A stretch of 64,000 nt of DNA from Stichopus chloronotus (taxonomy: Eukaryota; Echinodermata; Holothuroidea; Aspidochirotida; Stichopodidae). The stretch covers positions 18,755,911 through 18,819,910 of the forward strand of contig CM037843.1 of the NCBI GenBank assembly GCA_021234535.1, read 5' to 3'. Below, in pieces: positions 1-11,229 of this stretch (positions are counted from its first letter, which is position 1; each line of letters starts with the position of its first letter). Below the pieces are notes generated by a model, which was given only the letters and a program-made list of their open reading frames with translations, made no database searches and had not been told where the DNA came from. Made by a program: the position numbers and the translations under genes.

Positions 1-1250
1 GCAGGGAGCAACCAGAATGCACAAATGCATTGTGGTTTCGATGATTCCTTACGAGAATTCTTTTTTATGAATCTTATATATACTGACTGATATGTATCAT
101 GACTCAACATGCACAACTACATATTACAGACATATGTCCAACAGCTTTCTGTCTTGAGATGTCAAGACATAGTTTTCACAAGTTCATCCTTGTTGCCCAC
201 AATGACCTCCATCAGACATATGTTTTTATGCCCAATATGGTACATCACTAGCAAGTATGAGATCAGTGCAAGCTTCCCTTTTTGAAATATCATTTTATGA
301 GGTTTTAAGTATTTGATTCATGTTGACCCATGATGACATCTGACCTCCACAAAAAGCAACAGGGGGCCTTGTATTTAATGGGTTCACCTACGTTCTAAAT
401 ACAGCATCTGTCCAGCTTCCCTTCTTAAGATATCGTACTACAAAGTTTTCACAATTTGACCACTGCTAATGACAAATGACATTCTGTTTGCACATTTTTC
501 ACAATTTGACCCCTTCTGACCCCAAGCAAACTTTGACTTTCACCAAATACAGTAGTTCTTTAACAACATGCACTGCACCTCAAAACGAGATATGAAATCT
601 GTCCAAGCTTCTCTCCTTGAGATACTGTTTAGACATTTTTCACAATTTGACCACTTCTGACCCCAAACAATCTGTCCTTCCACCAAAAACAATACTTCTT
701 TAACCCAACGCAAAGCATATCAAAATGAAATAAGGAATCTGTCCGAGCTTCTCTTTGAGATATTGATAAAATTTTCACACCTAAATGACCTTTGACCTCC
801 ACCAACACCAACAGGGTTCTTGCACTCAATATGATACACTTACATATCCAATATGACATCTATCCACGCTTCCCTTCTTGAGGTATCGTATTTACCAGTT
901 TTTGCAATTTGATGCATGTTGACCTTAACAACCTTTGACCTCCACTAACAATAGGTTCTCACACTCAATATAGTACACCTACATACCAACTATGAGATCT
1001 GTCCAAGCTTCTCTTCTTGACATACCATGTTTACAAGTTTTCCTAATTTGATGCCTTTTGACCCAAATAACCTTTGACCTCCACCAAAAACAGAAGGGTT
1101 CTTGCACTCAATGTGGTACACCTACATATCAAATATGAGATATGTCAAAGCTTCCCTACTTGAGATATCGTGTTTGCAAGGTAGGCCATCACATGCCTGC
1201 ATGATTACAAAAGTTACAATTATCATCAAAACCACAAAGAAGAAACATCT
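1..1250 (+). repeat. 145-bp-repeat element, copy I (in CDAN1 intron 8)
   Basis: The left lead contains GCATTGTGGTTTCGATGAT (about 30-48). Diverged tandem units of about 140-145 bp follow, recognised by the recurring words TGACCTTTGACCTCCACC, CCAAGCTTC and GAGATATCGT. The right terminal block is CATGATTACAAAAGTTAC followed by ATCATCAAAACCACAAAG (about 1198-1240). The same lead and right terminal block bound copy II, and both are found inverted around copy III. No transposase is encoded. It lies antisense to CDAN1. Confidence 0.8.
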
Positions 1251-1830
1251 GATGAAAATAGAACTGGTCAAGATTTCATCAAGTAAGTTGGAATTACTTA
1301 TCAGCAGAATCAAACCACAGTTGAACTTGTTGCTGATTAAATTTATTTGAAGAGGCCCAGAGAATTATATCAAAAGTTTGAGACTGGAAACCTGTTCAGT
1401 TGCATAAATTTTAAATAAAAAAATAGTTGTACAGTTGAATTGGTCAAAGAAAGGAGAATAGCAACATTAAGCCAAGCTGACAGGATTTCATACCTCTTGT
1501 ATTCTTGCAGAAATGCAGTCCATCACATGCTGGTTAAATATGAAACTGTCAATCAAGGAGAAAGGCAGAACAGCTTTCATTTGCAATAAATACACACAGG
1601 AACTGAATTTTTAAATATGGTCCTTCATAATACATACATATGCACTTGCACAGTGCAAATGCTGACACTTTTCTCCCTCTTTTCAGATGACTTACAAACA
1701 CCATGTTCTAATTTTCACGCAAGAAAACTCAAATGTTCCAGTCCTCTGCTCTCTTTTAATCACTCAAGCTGCCAAATTAAAGTGTCAAAATTGTGCAGAC
1801 TATAGCACTTCAACTTTCAAATGAACAAAC

Positions 1831-1938
1831 CTGTCTGCTTCTACGATGAAGCTACGGAAAAATTCCTGGCAGCCTTGAAACTGTGGTGGTGGGCAAGGTC
1901 CAACAACTGAGGAGGGAGTTGTAAATCTCTCTTCCAAT
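1831..1938 (-). CDS. CDAN1: CDAN1 exon 8 (residues 569-604); last exon seen in the window
   Basis: Acceptor CTAG|ATTGG, donor ACAG|GTTTGT. Encodes [19 protein letters not shown], closely matching human GPCPPPTFPGCQGFFRDFI. No further CDAN1 exon was recognised between 1 and 1830, so the second half should lie left of the window. Confidence 0.9.
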
Positions 1939-4900
1939 CTAGCCAAAACAGTAAGTATGGTTTTCTGAATTAAATCTTTGATTAGCTTGTCTTACATCAT
2001 GAAGCATTATGTACACAGAATGTAAGTGGATACAGCTTTGATGAGGTGGTGCATGTGTAACAATCTTATTCGTTCTATTTTACTGCTGTTGTCACACATC
2101 ACTGTTGTATATAACATCATCTTTGCATTCACAGGTCAAATTTAGTAAATCATTGCATTATATTTACTCAGTGGTGGAGCTACCATATGGTCAGGGGTCA
2201 GTTGTCCCAAATGGATTACCGGCGCCCTTTTTGCATTTTTCCTGGTATGCTCAGCTCCAAACGATGCTTGCACTCCTGTTAGATAGTCTTCAAACAATTC
2301 TCAGTTTAACCCTAATTGAAATTCTGGCTGCTCCAATGCAACAGGGACATACTGTATTTCCGTATTACATGGGTTGATGTCCCCTCATCCATGTCCCAGA
2401 CACAGTAAGAGAAAACAAATCTAGCTGCACTCATGGTGGTGCACTTGACCCCCTACAAACAATCCCTGTGATTCAACTGTCCAATGAAAACAAGTGTGGG
2501 ACTACAGATGTGTTCATCTCCACCAAAAAATTTCTTTTTCGCATTGCAACTCTCTGTTTCAAGACTGTGCATATGCAGATTATAACACCCAGTAAGTATA
2601 GTTTCCTGCCATCTGGGAGTTTGAAGAGCCAATACTATCTTTCACACTCAGCACCAGCCAATAGTAGCCCTCCACTTAGAGAGTCCTTAGGGTTCCTTCA
2701 TAAAGATCCTTATGACAAATGATTATTTGATGCCAATTTTGCCTGAAACTGTACGACCTTATTGATCCTATGTGAGACATGATAATTAATAAAATGCCAT
2801 TTTACATGTTTGCTTCCATTGAATGTATCAATGTTTGACTAACCTACATGCACATTTGCGTTCCCGTACTTGGAGACCAAATGGTACTTAAACTCATAAC
2901 CCTCTCTGTATAGGAACCCTTATAGTCCTGCCAGCACTCACCCCCCCCCCCCCCCCCGCTTCAATATCTTTAAATAGCAGAGGGTATTTCTATTATATGG
3001 CATCCCTGAAAGCCATTTTTCACCCCTTTGAAACTGCTAGCTCTGCCACTGTATTAACTACCACTGCTAGTGACAACTGTACTGTATGGACATGTCAAGT
3101 GAGGCATACTGTTAGAGATGTCATAGAGATAACAATCATGTCATATGAGTTTTAACATAAAGCTTAACTTTTTACAAGAAACGCTTTCTGATCTGGTTTG
3201 CCTCATTCCAACAGAAAGAAATTTGACTCAAAGCAAAACCATTGGCATACCTTTTCAACTTATCAGGGTTTTCCAGTTTTAAGTGATTCAGCAGGAAATT
3301 CTCATGTAGACTTGCAATTTGGTCTTGGTCTTCTAGGCACATCTGTAAAACGGTTACAATAGCATCAAGTGCTATAGAAGAACCTTACAAAAGCACAAAT
3401 TATGTATTGCAGGATAATTTGTAACCTTAAAAACAAATATAGCAGAATCTTCTGCCTTTCCTTGAAACCCTCGCTACAAGAACCAGAATGCAGAAATGCA
3501 TTGTGGTTTCGATGATCTATTTAAGAGCAATTTTTTTCTGAATCTGATATAATAGCATTAGTATGTGTCACATTTGTCACATTTTCACTATTTGACCCCT
3601 GTTGACCCTAAATGACCTTTGACCTTCACAAAAAACGATAGGGTTCCTCTACTCAACATGGTACAACTACATGCAAAACATGAGATCTCTACAAGCTTCC
3701 TTTCTTGAGATATCGTGTTTTCAAGGTTTTCACAACTTGACCCCTGATGACCCCAAATGACCTTTGACCCCTACCACAAACAATAAGATTCTTCTTCTCA
3801 ATATGGTACACCTACATACTAAATATGAGATCACTACAAGCTTCCTTTCTTGAGATATAGTGTTTTCAAGGTTTTCACAATTTGACCTCTGTTGAACCCA
3901 AATGACCTTTGACCTTCACCAAAAACAATAGGATTTTTCTTCTCAATATGGTACACCTACACAGTAAATATGAGATCTGTCCAAGCTTCCTTTCTTGAGA
4001 TATCATGTTTACAAGGTTTTCACATTTTGACCCCTGTTGACCCCAAATGACCTTTGACCTCCACCACAAAAACTAGGGTATTTCTTCCTAATGTGGTACA
4101 CCTACATACCAAATATGAGATTTGTCCAAGCTCCCCTTCTTCCCAGCTGAAAATGTACCACACTTTTACCATGGTATACCACGGTAAAAGTGTGGTAACT
4201 GTGGTAAAGTGTGGTAAAGGCATGGTAAATGTATGGTAACATTGTGGTACATTGTACCGTGGTATATTTACCACAATTGTACCCTGATTTTACCATGGTA
4301 TGTTTGTAGTTTATCTGCGGTACATGTACCATGGTATATTTACCACAATTTTACCAGGGTATATTTGTGGTTTATCTGTGGTATATGTACCATGGTATAT
4401 TTACCACAATTTTACCATCATTTTACCAGGGTACATTTGTTGTTTTTCTGTGGTACATGCTAGTGACTTAGTGTCCATATCTTCTAACTTGATATGCGGT
4501 TCCTTGACTTATCTTGTAACCCTCCAAATTGAACATATAACAACTTATGGTCTTATAGACAGATAGGGACACAGGATTTGAAAGAGGGAGCCTGGGGAGT
4601 GTAGAGAGGCAATGAATACATTCCATATGAGAGGGAGATGGTGTTCAAGATGCATACTAAAACACTTTCAATACACATTGAATAATGAAGAGAAACAATA
4701 CTTTTTTTGCTTTCTGAAGAGTGAATAAACAAATGACAACAAAAAGCAGTTGTTTGTGTACCTTTTAGTGTGTTTTGACATCCTTTACCCCATGAAAAGG
4801 TGCTAGAACAAACAGAAAGGGGGGGGGGGAAGGGGGTAGGGGAGTTGATGGGCCATGTGTTTTGTGTACAAAAAGTATGGTCACAGTAAAGCATACACAT

Positions 4901-7900
4901 TGACGATAAAACGGTAGTAAAAGTGTGGTAAAATACTGTAAATGTACCATGGTAAACCACAGTTTACCATGACCATAGGGCCAAAACACCACACCACGCA
5001 ATATCAACACTATGGTAAATCTGTCGTAAAGGGTGGTAAATTTGTGGTAAAATGGTAGTATAAGTGTGGTAAAATACTATGAATTTACCGTGGTATACCA
5101 TGGTTTACCATGTCCATAGGGCCAAAATACCATGGTATACCATAGTACAGTACCACACTTTTACCACACTTTTACCATGGTAAAAGTGTGGTAAAAGTGT
5201 GGTACTGTACTATGGTAAAAGTGTGGTACATTTTCAGCTGGGTTGAGATATCGTGTTTACAAGGTTTTCACCATTTGATCCCTGTTGACCCCAAATGACC
5301 TTTGACCTCCACCAAAAACAATATGGTTCCAATACTTAACATTGTACAACTACATACAAAACATGAGATCTCTACAAGCTTCCTTTCTTGAGATATCGTG
5401 TTTTCAAGGTTTTCACCATTTGACCCCTGTTAACCCCAAATGACCTTTGACCTCCACCAAAAACGTCAGGATTCTCCTTCTCAATATGGTACACCTACAT
5501 ACCAAATATGCGATCTGTCCAAGCTTCCCTTCTTGAGATATCGTGTTTACAATACACACACACATACACACACACATATGCATGATTACAAAGGTTACGA
5601 TTATGATCGAAACCAAAAAGGGAGCTTCCCTGCTGAAAAGATACCTTTGTAACCTCATAGCTTTCTTCAGGTCACTTAGCCAACTGTGAATGGCTAGATA
5701 CCTCAAGCATCAATATCATATATGTCATAATTTTCAAAAGCACAAAGAAAATATCTGTAACTTGAACTGCAAATTTGTAAGATGCTTCCATCTTCTGGTG
5801 AAGATTCAAAAATAAAGACTTCTGTTGAAAATTCAAAACATGTTTAACCGATACAGATGACGAACTCATTAACTTGCATTTTCTTCCCAAGACTTGGCTG
5901 CGTCAAGAAAAGAATTGAACCTTACCTTTATCAGCTGCGATGTAAATAGCTTGGCAAAGTGAAAGGTGTTTGTGATGTCTGTTGCCATGGAAATAAGCTC
6001 TCTGTAAAAATGAAAACGAATAATACAACATGTAAAGCAAAATGAATTTCATGCTTGATGAAGAAAACACACCTTCATGTGCAGTAGCTGACTATTTATT
6101 CAAAAGAATTGTAGGCATACATTTTATTGTAATGATTAAAGCAAAGCTCTTATTCTTGAAAGAAAAGCAGTTATTTAGCAATCAATCATGTTTGTTTTTT
6201 TTTTTTAAATCAATGGTATTTTATGTTCTGCAAAATGAGAATTTTAGACTGTCTTTCCTCTAAAAGCAAAATATTCATTTAACACTCAAGTATACTCAAG
6301 TACTTCATAAGTCTATTGGTGATTTCAAGTGCATCTAGGAATATTAGATGGACCTGCCTTTCACTGACACAATCATACACACCTTATTCTTGTAGCCATG
6401 GTGACGTGCATGCTCCATCCGGGGATGGTGTGCTGTACTTGCCATTCACGTAAAAGCTCATAAAATTTATCACTGTTTTAAGAACAATAAATAATAAATG
6501 ACTCTACATATACTGTTTGAATATGCATGCATCCTCTTTTTTAAATTAATTTCAATTTCAACCTTATGATTGTATAGATCTGTAAAATTTCATCACTTCA
6601 GTGATTGAAATTTCCTATGAGTTTTGGCTAAGGAATCTGACTCTTTTATCAGTTACTCAACATATATAAAGAGGATTGAACTTCACCGCTGGAAATTATC
6701 CATATCCATCTTTATTCCATATGAGTACAATAGGGTAATTTGGATTTTTCTTGCACCATGCAGTACACTGCTTTGTTTCTGTTAACCACTTGATTTAAAG
6801 TAATGATATGAGCTAAGCTTATCACTTGCAAGGATGAAGGCATTAAACAACTCAAAGATTTGTAACTCAATTCACATGACATTCTTTCCGTTAAAGTTGG
6901 TGTCACCAGTCCCAATGACTGTCTTGTGTTTTTGGTTTTGTTGCGTTAAAAGAATTTATCAACAGGAATTTGTGACACAACCAAAAAAGCATTTAAACTT
7001 GAGGCAATACTGTAAATTGCAAATACCATCTTCTTGTAATATACAGTAACCTAGAAATAAAAATGAAAAAGAAAACATAAATAAAATGACCATATATCAC
7101 CTTAGGGTGATCCATTTCCTAGAGTAATAAAGGCATTTACTGAATTACCTTGAGCAAAACCTTCAGCTAGAAATAGAACACTGGAATAAGAGTTTTAATG
7201 AATTTAGGTAACACATTGTTCCCCTCAAACAAAGGCATTTTAACCATACAGTAGTTTGATAACAATCTCTTATACAATACTGAAGACAGTTGCATATCTT
7301 TTCTGATTTAAGGGTTGAAAACACAATATACCCCACAGCTTTGCGGACTGACTAGTTCAGAGAAATGCTTACCGTTGCTTCTTAAAACAGTGAAATGATT
7401 TGTCAGATGGAAAGTTCTCACGGTTGTCCGTTTCTGCGTGGAATGGAACACTGGCTAGTATAGAGCTGGGCTTACTGCTACTTGACAAGCTCAGGGAGGT
7501 CTGGTCCCATAGCACCATCAATCTATTATGGAACGGTGGCTTGAATTTCTGAATCGTGTCATTCTCACATAATAAATTAAGAGTGGGTTTGTCCAACATT
7601 GCAAGATACCTGTAGAAATGTTAACGAAATTAGTCTTGTCATGAATGCAAACATGGAGTAATGAGTTAATTGTGTACACATTAACTTTGAGTAGCTATGA
7701 GATTTGAAGGTTCTTTACTGCCTCACTATACTTCAAACTTGATTTCTATGATCTCCGACCGCTCAAATGAAAGAATCATGGATACTTCCATCAACACATT
7801 AAATTTATTAATCTGATTTTTTTTTTAAGGTCTGTCGTTAAAAAATTTGGAAAAGCTGTTTTTCAACATGATGTATTTTGTATGTGACATGTGTCTATGC

Positions 7901-10468
7901 TTGCTCCTGAACTCTTGATGTGATGGTATCAACTGCTTGAAGATATCCTATCACAAAGAAAAAATATTTTTATACAATTCAGAAGTTAAAATGGAAAGAA
8001 ATGAATTAAGTTATGCAACGTTCGGAACATGGGTTATTACCAACGACAAAAGTCCAGATCAATGACCATTTGAAGATAACTTCAAAGTCTCCCCTTTGCT
8101 CAGTGTTGACTTTTTTCTGGGAAATGCTAACTAATCGATGGATAAATTATAACTTCTCCATCGACTTGATGATTAAAACTGTCTTTCATGAAAAATTTCA
8201 AACAGTTTGAAGAACACTTGCTAAGGCCAGTGCAAAGTGACAGATTTAGCAATAGTGTACTTTGTTTGCTTCATCAGCATAATCTAGCAGTCTTTACCTG
8301 GTTAATTTACTGAGCACTTCAACTGCAAAGTACACAGCATTGTGAACAGTAGTGAGATAGCAGTAGTTATGGCATCTTGCTTCACCGACAGTGCCTTTCA
8401 CAGTTAGCAGTTGAATCAAGAAATACAGTTCCATCCATACATTAGGGATCAAGAGTTCTGCATGGGAAAGCAAATTGACAGTGCAAAATTAATGTAATAT
8501 CAATAAACAGAGATGCACAGCCACAAATTAATGTAACTCGTTGTGTTGTACAAGATACACTACAAGATTAGAGTGGAAATAAATGCAGCATATAGGCTCA
8601 CATTCATAGAGTGATTCTAATAAGTTTTCTATTGGTCTGTTGCATCTTTATCACAAGCATTTGCAGCAGGTATCCAGGTACGGATCAGTAATGTCAGAAC
8701 CCAGTTCTGATATTGCTATCAGTATCCAAAGTTTCACTACATACTTTGTATGTGTGCCAAATCTGCGCATGTAAGCAATTAGTATGAACACTTCGCTGTC
8801 ATACTCCTAAGTAAGATACATGGTGCTATCTTAAAATGCAAGGAAAATACTGTCATATTACATGACTTCACAACAAATTCAAAGCCTATCTAAAGTTCTA
8901 CTTTCAACTACCTAAGTACCTGACCGACCACTGACGGCAACCACCTGGGTCTGAAATTTGAATGCAGGGCAAACACAATTTTACTACCAGACATAAATTG
9001 GTCAAACAGGGAGAGATTGAAGATAAAATGAATAATCTGTTTTAAGGGAAGTATAACTTTGTTCCCACCTACTGCTTTATTTCAACTAACCTTCCAACAT
9101 AATTGAATACAACTGTATGAGTGCCTTCAACTGCTCCATGAAGGTGACTTTGTTCATCTCTGGTATGACAGCATCAGCAGCAATGAATGAAAATTTGGCA
9201 GCTTTTTCACTGGGAGATTGTGGAGAGAACCTTTGGCTCAGAGAAATCTGTTTAATTTTATCAGCTTTCATCATCTTGAGCAAATCTCTCTCATCTTCAA
9301 GGCTGGCCTTTCCAGAGTAGTTGCGACTACTTCCCAAGTTGCCTGGTGAGGTGTCAGGCATCCATGGTGATGACAATTCATCACCAAAACTGGAATGCAC
9401 ACTAGAAGTGTGTAAAGGTGTACTCACTGCAGTTGGAGTGATTCTCCTTGGCGTTGATGTTGCACCCTTACTGGAACCAATGCTTGGAAAGTCTTTTAGA
9501 CTATCTATGCTGAAATCATGTGCAGTGTTTGAAACATTGCCATGATTACTTTTGGACCTACTTTTGTTAACACCTGTCTTTTGCATCCCGCATGATCTTG
9601 CCTTTCTTGATCTTCTGTCCATCTTGGCACTCAATGGGTTTGATGGCTTTTCAAATGACTTCGTTGAGTGAAGATCACCTTCAAGGCTTGAAAAGCTTCT
9701 GTTACTTCCATGTTTGATATCTTGTGTTTGTCTGCTACTATCTAAAAAACTTCCTGATGTATCAATGGATGAGTTACTTGTTTCCAACAGTGATATATCA
9801 GAAAAATCTGTGGAAGCAGGGGTCTGAAATAGGTTCACCTTGGTTCTGTGGGAACTTGCAGGAGTTGGTGTCTGTGTTAACTTACTGGTTTGCTGTTGTA
9901 AGGCTTTGAAAAGTTTGTTTGCCTTTCCTGCTGGTGATGCAAATGTAGTCTGCCCGTGAAATGTTAGTTGAGCTGTTTGGCTGCGAAGATGGTTGATGAA
10001 AAATTGGACGAAAGAACCCCTCAAGCTGTTCAAAGCTGTGAGCGTAGTCTTCTTCGTCAGAAAAGAACAAAACAAAAAAATGAAGTAAAAAACAGTGAAA
10101 TTCAGGACATTTTGGAATTCATCATTCTTTGCATTTTATGACAAATTTTGGGGTACTTTACTTAAGTGCTTGCTGTCAGGGGAAAAACCAATACACTTAT
10201 AGAAAGGAATAACATAGAATTACAAGAAATTCTAACAGCAAGAGTTTTGAAAAGGATATTTAACATTTGCTCACACAAAACTTTGTCCACCCAGAAAGAG
10301 GTCATTGTAATGTGCAAGCAAAACTTGTTGCAGTAGTATGTTGAAATACACTTTCTTGAAATCTGAAGGCCAACTTACCCTCCCATTTAGATCCTTCTGT
10401 GTGAGCCAGTCAACTACCTCTCTTGGACATACTTCTTCATAAATTAATTTCTCCAGAACAGCTGACAT
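1831..10468 (-). CDS. CDAN1: Codanin-1, N-terminal half (8 exons, continues off left edge)
   Basis: Codanin-1 is known to bind the histone chaperone ASF1, hold it in the cytoplasm and limit histone delivery; human mutations cause congenital dyserythropoietic anaemia type I. Coding exons, in transcript order: 10379-10468, 9091-10051, 8298-8457, 7373-7609, 6383-6472, 5926-6001, 3251-3342, 1831-1938. All junctions are GT..AG and the phases join without a break, giving about 604 residues against about 1227 in the human protein. Family matches: N-terminus [14 protein letters not shown]; an ASF1-binding B-domain-type motif RRITPT at about residues 232-237; [20 protein letters not shown] at about 463-482; FYELLREWQ after it; [19 protein letters not shown] near the last exon. 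The start is the first ATG of exon 1 and matches the family N-terminus. The middle of exon 2 is Ser/Thr-rich and probably disordered. Transcribed away from the SIVA gene. Confidence 0.93.
2169..3051. mobile_element. Non-autonomous hAT-type DNA transposon in CDAN1 intron 7
   Basis: The left end is CAGTGGTGGAGCTACCAT and the inverted right end reads CAGTGGCAGAGCTAGCAG, giving imperfect terminal inverted repeats with the CAGTGG start common in hAT elements. Flanks are TATTTACT (2161-2168) and TATTAACT (3052-3059), an 8-bp target duplication with one mismatch, the length expected for hAT. The 883-bp interior includes a C-run at 2941-2957 and has no recognisable transposase, so it is a deleted or MITE-like copy. 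Confidence 0.78.
3251..3342 (-). CDS. CDAN1: CDAN1 exon 7 (residues 539-568)
   Basis: Acceptor ACAG|ATGTGC, donor AAAG|GTATGC. Encodes [20 protein letters not shown] then [10 protein letters not shown], leading to the family's DKL..L.RLQER motif across the next join. It is separated from exon 6 by a 2.6-kb intron filled with the 145-bp-repeat element. Confidence 0.87.
3481..5633 (+). repeat. 145-bp-repeat element, copy II (in CDAN1 intron 6), interrupted by a foldback element
   Basis: The lead ACCAGAATGCAGAAATGCAT (3481) continues into the GTGGTTTCGATGAT word. Tandem units then follow with the DR1-like word at 3613, 3758, 3903, 4048, 5296 and 5441. Spacing is exactly 145 bp within each uninterrupted stretch. 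A CA microsatellite (about 5553-5578) and the terminal block ATGCATGATTACAAAGGTTA (5578) close the element. Positions 4142-5242 are a separate insertion. Confidence 0.85.
4142..5242. mobile_element. Foldback/MITE-like element nested inside the 145-bp repeat
   Basis: It begins CCCAGCTGAAAATGTACCAC and ends with the exact inverse, GTGGTACATTTTCAGCTGGG; the inverted identity continues for about 30 bp. Both arms are packed with ACCATGGTA-type palindromes and GTGGTAAA words, so the arms can fold on themselves. The central part (about 4457-4890) is ordinary single-copy-looking DNA. Removing 1101 bp plus one TT restores the repeat consensus CTTCTTGAGATATCG, so the insertion appears to have duplicated TT. 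No transposase is seen. Confidence 0.8.
5926..6001 (-). CDS. CDAN1: CDAN1 exon 6 (residues 513-538)
   Basis: Acceptor CAG|AGAGC, donor AAG|GTAAGG. Encodes [20 protein letters not shown] then SQLIK, matching the family segment with HFVRLFQKQLL. Confidence 0.88.
6383..6472 (-). CDS. CDAN1: CDAN1 exon 5 (residues 483-512)
   Basis: Short exon. Acceptor CAG|TGATAAA, donor AAG|GTGTGT. It completes the [12 protein letters not shown] motif and then reads [14 protein letters not shown], aligned with the family FYEVLREW and PGW..SRIR. Confidence 0.9.
7373..7609 (-). CDS. CDAN1: CDAN1 exon 4 (residues 404-482)
   Basis: Acceptor CTACAG|GTAT, donor ACG|GTAAGC. Encodes [16 protein letters not shown] and later [20 protein letters not shown]. 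The latter is nearly identical to the human [20 protein letters not shown] block. Confidence 0.93.
8298..8457 (-). CDS. CDAN1: CDAN1 exon 3 (residues 351-403)
   Basis: Acceptor GCAG|AACTC, donor CAG|GTAAAG. Encodes [20 protein letters not shown] and [15 protein letters not shown], matching the hydrophobic LELFFVLQLLT and FFAVQVL helices of codanin-1. Confidence 0.9.
9091..10051 (-). CDS. CDAN1: CDAN1 exon 2 (residues 31-350), with the ASF1-binding motif
   Basis: Long exon. It starts with [20 protein letters not shown], equivalent to the family's SLR..FV.F..N.LR segment. A Ser-rich stretch follows, then KDFPSIGS and PRRITPT (about 9430-9450), then [11 protein letters not shown]. The donor is GAAG|GTTAGT in phase 1. 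The acceptor is a tandem GAAGAAG, so the exon could begin at 10051 or 10048, adding or dropping one Lys. Confidence 0.92.
10379..10468 (-). CDS. CDAN1: CDAN1 exon 1 (residues 1-30)
   Basis: Start codon at 10466-10468. Encodes [20 protein letters not shown] and ten further residues, then donor AGG|GTAAGT in phase 0. It resembles the helical N-terminus of vertebrate codanin-1. Confidence 0.88.
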
Positions 10469-11229
10469 TGTGACTTTTCAACTCATATTTTCAGGTGTTT
10501 AAAACGATCTGAAGAAAAAAAAACAGGTATCGAAGTCAGGTCAGATAGATAACTCCATGACATGACAGAGAGTTCAATGCAATTGTTGGATTGAGAAAAC
10601 TTTAGAAATTTCACTAAAAAAATCCATAGAACAAAAAATGGGAATAATTAGACATAATATCAGAAACAAAATCAAATTTAGCCTCAACTCATGGTTACAA
10701 ATCATTCATAGCTCTGGTGCTGCATAACATTACCTAGCAGGGGTCAATACAGCACATTTTAACTCAAACACTTCATTTGTTTTGTTTTGATCTTATGACT
10801 GGATCATACTAGTATAGTAAGTGTCACACCTAAGGTAGTGTGGAGCGGCATGTAATCAGAGATAAACAAGACTTGAATCGGGTTTATCTTATCTGCAGAG
10901 ACTATTACATAGCCCTCCATCTTTTCAAACTTCACGTTCCAGATTTTTTGCAGCTGGGAGAATCGTCCACAGACAGACTGAAAGCATTTCACAGGGCATA
11001 TCATGGATGAAGCATCCACTCTGTGGTCTGTCACTACAACAGTTTGCAATGCACCTTCTAACTTTTTCTTTTAGAGTACAACTTTTCTTTTAGCATTCTA
11101 AAAACTTGAGCATAATTCATGGAGTGTTTCCTGGTTAGGGACTTGGTTCACACCTTCTGCTTGCTCTGTTTACTCAAGCATTTACTAGCGGCCATATCAA
11201 CCTGTCTGGGCAAACAATTGCTTGACTGA

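Noticed and set aside
4054..4960. Several 60-135-codon frames on both strands with Tyr/His/Val repeats
   Set aside because: They arise from the ACCATGGTA and GTGGTAAA words of the foldback element and from the 145-bp repeat.
3613..5441. CRISPR-like regular repeats
   Set aside because: Spacing is regular because the whole 145-bp unit is repeated; there are no unique spacers and the DNA is from an animal.
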